64,000 bases of DNA from positions 930,001-994,000 of the forward strand of contig NZ_CP196351.1 in the NCBI RefSeq assembly GCF_051668705.1, read 5' to 3'. Positions within the stretch are counted from its first letter, which is position 1; each line of letters begins with the position of its first letter. A model generated the notes under the pieces. It had not been told where the DNA came from and searched no databases. It saw only the letters and a program-made list of their open reading frames with translations. The DNA comes from Alterisphingorhabdus sp051668705 (lineage in GTDB: Bacteria > Pseudomonadota > Alphaproteobacteria > Sphingomonadales > Sphingomonadaceae). The position numbers and the translations under genes were made by a program. Positions 61,731 through 64,000 of this stretch are shown here, piece after piece.

Positions 61731-62708
61731 ATGAAAACACGCATAACAGAGCTATTCGGTATTCAGCACCCGATCATTCAGGGCGGCATGCATTATGTCG
61801 GCTTCGCGGAGATGGCGGCAGCAGTGTCCAATGCTGGTGGGCTGGGTATTATCACCGGCCTGACACAGAAATCGGCAGCAGATCTGGCGAATGAAATCGC
61901 TCGCTGTAAGGATATGACCGATAAGCCTTTTGGTGTGAACCTGACCTTTTTGCCCGTCGTCAATACACCTGATTATGCCGGCATGGTCAAAGCGATCATT
62001 GAAGGCGGGGTGAAAGTTGTTGAGACAGCAGGCAATAACCCGGTGCAGGTGCTGCCCGCTTTGCATGAGGCGGGTATTAAGGTCATCCACAAATGCACCA
62101 GCGTGCGGCACGCATTAAAGGCGCAGAGCATTGGCTGTGATGCTGTGTCTGTTGACGGTTTTGAATGTGGTGGCCATCCGGGTGAAGATGATATTCCCAA
62201 TATGATATTGCTGCCCCGTGCCGCGGATGAACTGGATATTCCCTTTGTTTCCTCTGGCGGACAGGCCGATGGACGCAGCCTTGTGGCATCTTTGGCCATG
62301 GGTGCAGACGGCATGAATATGGGCACACGTTTCATTGCCACCAAAGAGGCACCCGTGCACCAGAATGTGAAAGATGCAATCGTTGCTGCCTCTGAGCTGG
62401 ACACGCGGCTTGTTATGCGCCCGCTGCGCAATACAGAGCGGGTGATGAACAATGCGGCGGTTGAACGCTTGTTGGAGATTGAGAAAGAAAAAGGCGATGA
62501 TCTGCAATTCACTGATGTGATTGAACAGGTCGCCGGGGTCTATCCTAAAATCATGATGGAAGGCACCATGGATGCAGGCGCATGGTCATGCGGCATGGTT
62601 GCCGGACTGATCAACGATATCCCGACATGTCAGGAGCTGATTGACAATATCATGGCTGAAGCGGAAGCGATCATCAATAAGCGGCTGGCCGGGTTTCAGG
62701 CTGGCTGA
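61731..62708 (+). CDS. Nitronate monooxygenase-like flavin oxidoreductase (second paralogue)
   Basis: A 325-residue paralogue of the previous protein. QGGMHYVGFAEMAAAVSNAG, VDGFECGGHPGE, SSGGQADGRSLVAS and MNMGTRFIATKEAPVH mark the flavin site. The start is 20 bases after the previous stop. Nitronate monooxygenase is only the family name; the pair may act on acyl-CoA-linked or enone substrates, in view of the thioesterase and Rieske gene beside them. Confidence 0.85.
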   Translation: MKTRITELFGIQHPIIQGGMHYVGFAEMAAAVSNAGGLGIITGLTQKSAADLANEIARCKDMTDKPFGVNLTFLPVVNTPDYAGMVKAIIEGGVKVVETAGNNPVQVLPALHEAGIKVIHKCTSVRHALKAQSIGCDAVSVDGFECGGHPGEDDIPNMILLPRAADELDIPFVSSGGQADGRSLVASLAMGADGMNMGTRFIATKEAPVHQNVKDAIVAASELDTRLVMRPLRNTERVMNNAAVERLLEIEKEKGDDLQFTDVIEQVAGVYPKIMMEGTMDAGAWSCGMVAGLINDIPTCQELIDNIMAEAEAIINKRLAGFQAG

Positions 62709-62710
62709 AC

Positions 62711-63607
62711 ATGGCCAATCAAGCGCAACAGGGCATGATGATGAGCGATCAGGAGCGTGCACTCTGTGCTGCGCGGTCTAATCATGTCGATTATGCTGCG
62801 CGCGATGCCATGCATTATCTGGGCAATTATGAGCGGATTATCCCTGCCAACTTGACCCGTATGATGGAAAATGCCCATGATTGGGAGCATCTGCCCTTTG
62901 TCCATGCATCCAGCTTTGCAGGCATTGATTGTCTGGACCAAGGCCCATGGGGCTGGCGCGCTCGCCTGCATTTGCCGCAGGATAAAGGCGGCGGAACGCA
63001 ACTTCTTGATCTGATAGCCGATAATGAACGGCATTATTGGGTATCGACCGTCTTTTACGGCATGGGTGAGGGGATGGAAATTCACACTCAGGCCAGCCAG
63101 CATGATGACCAGCATATCAAGGTTGATGTTGGCTTTTACCTGCCTGAAGCGCCACCCAATGACGAAATGGCGGCGATGGTGCTAAGCTATATGCAAAGCC
63201 AATATGCCACGCTTTATGATGAAGATGCGGCATTGATGCAGGGGCGTCAGGCGGCACTGGATGCGCGCAAGAAACGATCCGCACATAAGGATGAATTGAC
63301 CAAGATATGCTTGGGGCCGCTATCTGATTTTGCGACTGATAAGGCGTATCATTTGGAAACACCCAATGGCGCAGTGGTATTGCGACATGTTGACGGCCAT
63401 TGGACAGTCCATGACGCAGTCTGCCCCCATATGCTGGGGCCGCTTGAAGGCGATTGCCTTAAGGATGGCGTGTTGACCTGCCCATGGCATGGCTATCGTT
63501 TTGACGTGGAAAGCGGCAAAAACCTAGACGGCAAATGCGGCGGGTTGCGCCAATATTGGCGGGTGGAGGTTAAAGGCAATGAATTACAGCTGATATCTGG
63601 CCGTTAA
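62711..63607 (+). CDS. Rieske non-haem iron oxygenase with reversed domain order (proposed)
   Basis: A 298-residue protein. The C-terminal half is a plain Rieske domain: Cys238-x-His240 and Cys257-x-x-His260 (VCPHMLGPLE and TCPWHGYRF). The N-terminal half contains ENAHDWEHLPFVH (Glu53, Asp57, His60, His65), an exact EX3DX2HX4H mononuclear-iron motif of Rieske oxygenases, and later YDEDAALMQGRQ (170-180), which resembles the third-ligand region. Known oxygenases have the Rieske domain first, so this order is reversed. No reductase or ferredoxin gene is adjacent. It is two bases after the second flavin oxidoreductase and is probably co-transcribed. An electron-transfer-only function is the main alternative. 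Confidence 0.75.
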   Translation: MANQAQQGMMMSDQERALCAARSNHVDYAARDAMHYLGNYERIIPANLTRMMENAHDWEHLPFVHASSFAGIDCLDQGPWGWRARLHLPQDKGGGTQLLDLIADNERHYWVSTVFYGMGEGMEIHTQASQHDDQHIKVDVGFYLPEAPPNDEMAAMVLSYMQSQYATLYDEDAALMQGRQAALDARKKRSAHKDELTKICLGPLSDFATDKAYHLETPNGAVVLRHVDGHWTVHDAVCPHMLGPLEGDCLKDGVLTCPWHGYRFDVESGKNLDGKCGGLRQYWRVEVKGNELQLISGR

Positions 63608-63673
63608 ATTTTCCGGTAAAGGTCTGTAAAATATCTGCTCATCATGATATTCTCCTAAATGAGGGAGAAAATT

Positions 63674-64000
63674 ATGCGACATATTGTCATTGCGCCATTG
63701 CTATGCAGCTTGGCCATCATGGGTCTGGCGGCCTGCACGCCGGACACGCCTGAAGAAATAAAAACAGATGCCAAAACTATAGGGGCGCCATTGGGTATCG
63801 TTTCCGGCACCGCTGCTGGCGCGGCTGCACCTTCACAGTTTCTGGCGCTGTCAGATGTTCATTTTGGTGTAAATGCAAATGATACATGTTTTACTGAATT
63901 GGATTGCGAAACCAGCAAGACATTATGGGATTCTACTATTGCTGAGGCCAAGACAATGGCCAGTGACCCGTCGGTTGGGTTCATATTATATACTGGTGAT
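63674..64000 (+). CDS. Lipoprotein metallophosphoesterase, 3' end outside window
   Basis: A start at ATG 63674 after GAGGGAGAAAATT opens a frame that runs to the window edge. The signal peptide ends in lipobox LAAC (residue 20), so the product is exported and lipid-anchored. FLALSDVHFGVN and ILYTGD are the Asp-x-His and Gly-Asp motifs of calcineurin-like phosphoesterases, of the acid-sphingomyelinase type. Only 109 residues are visible. Confidence 0.8.
   Translation, partial: MRHIVIAPLLCSLAIMGLAACTPDTPEEIKTDAKTIGAPLGIVSGTAAGAAAPSQFLALSDVHFGVNANDTCFTELDCETSKTLWDSTIAEAKTMASDPSVGFILYTGD

Noticed and set aside
1..64000. CRISPR arrays, prophage structural genes, transposases, rRNA operons
   Set aside because: No regularly spaced repeats, phage module or IS-like gene was seen anywhere in the window.

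Overview
The window looks like a chromosomal segment of an alphaproteobacterium of the order Sphingomonadales, probably a moderate-G+C marine-type genus such as Sphingorhabdus, Parasphingorhabdus or Sphingopyxis. This rests on gene order and protein style (rne divergent from amiC-mrcA-prfB; SRP RNA-dnaX-ybaB; RNase E with an acidic insert in its S1 domain; a CpdR-type response regulator; RF2 with an SPY tripeptide; SapC; many small lipoproteins and nitronate-monooxygenase-like proteins). The genus is inference.

Layout. 1-9328: the end of a PLP-enzyme-like gene, rne with a long structured leader, then the cell-wall/translation block amiC-mrcA-prfB. 9318-17177: a lipoprotein methyltransferase, a flavin oxidoreductase with an extra Cys-bearing C-terminus, a GNAT protein, an ammonium transporter, a 2-hydroxyacid dehydrogenase, an SH3 protein, a small membrane protein and a thiolase. 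17389-23164: a leucine/isovalerate catabolic operon (isovaleryl-CoA dehydrogenase and both methylcrotonyl-CoA carboxylase subunits), interrupted by a secreted protein of unknown function and by a DUF559 nuclease-like gene carried with a dense palindromic repeat. 23281-25577: prepilin peptidase and coniferyl-aldehyde-type dehydrogenase, then tRNA-Leu(CAA).

25759 to about 34290 is an accessory region: two LysR-regulated divergent gene sets (NTF2/SnoaL-like proteins, a truncated NmrA-like gene, a CMD/AhpD-type protein, a DUF1348 protein, a GST and a large PNPOx-FNR fusion flavoprotein). It starts at the intact tRNA-Leu and ends at a decayed tRNA-Leu copy, which suggests an old tRNA-targeted island without a surviving integrase.

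34408-46118 returns to core genes: hydrolase, two tandem cysteine desulfurases, a [2Fe-2S] ferredoxin, a class A beta-lactamase gene broken exactly at its active-site motif, SRP RNA, dnaX, ybaB, lon (with a convincing heat-shock promoter), HU, a lipoprotein and rlmB. 46324-59780: tRNA-Tyr, a serine hydrolase, an Fe-ADH/thioesterase/crotonase operon, a ZnuD-like TonB receptor behind a Zur-like palindrome, an RNA helicase, a FAD oxidoreductase, SapC, a small protein behind a Fur-like box, an N-formylglutamate amidohydrolase, cpdR and tRNA-Val(GAC).

59971-63607 is a tight operon: acyl-CoA thioesterase, two paralogous nitronate-monooxygenase-like enzymes, and a Rieske protein. The Rieske protein is the most striking item. 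It carries a complete mononuclear-iron motif of Rieske oxygenases in its N-terminal half and the [2Fe-2S] Rieske domain at its C-terminus, the reverse of the usual order. The window ends inside a lipoprotein metallophosphoesterase gene.
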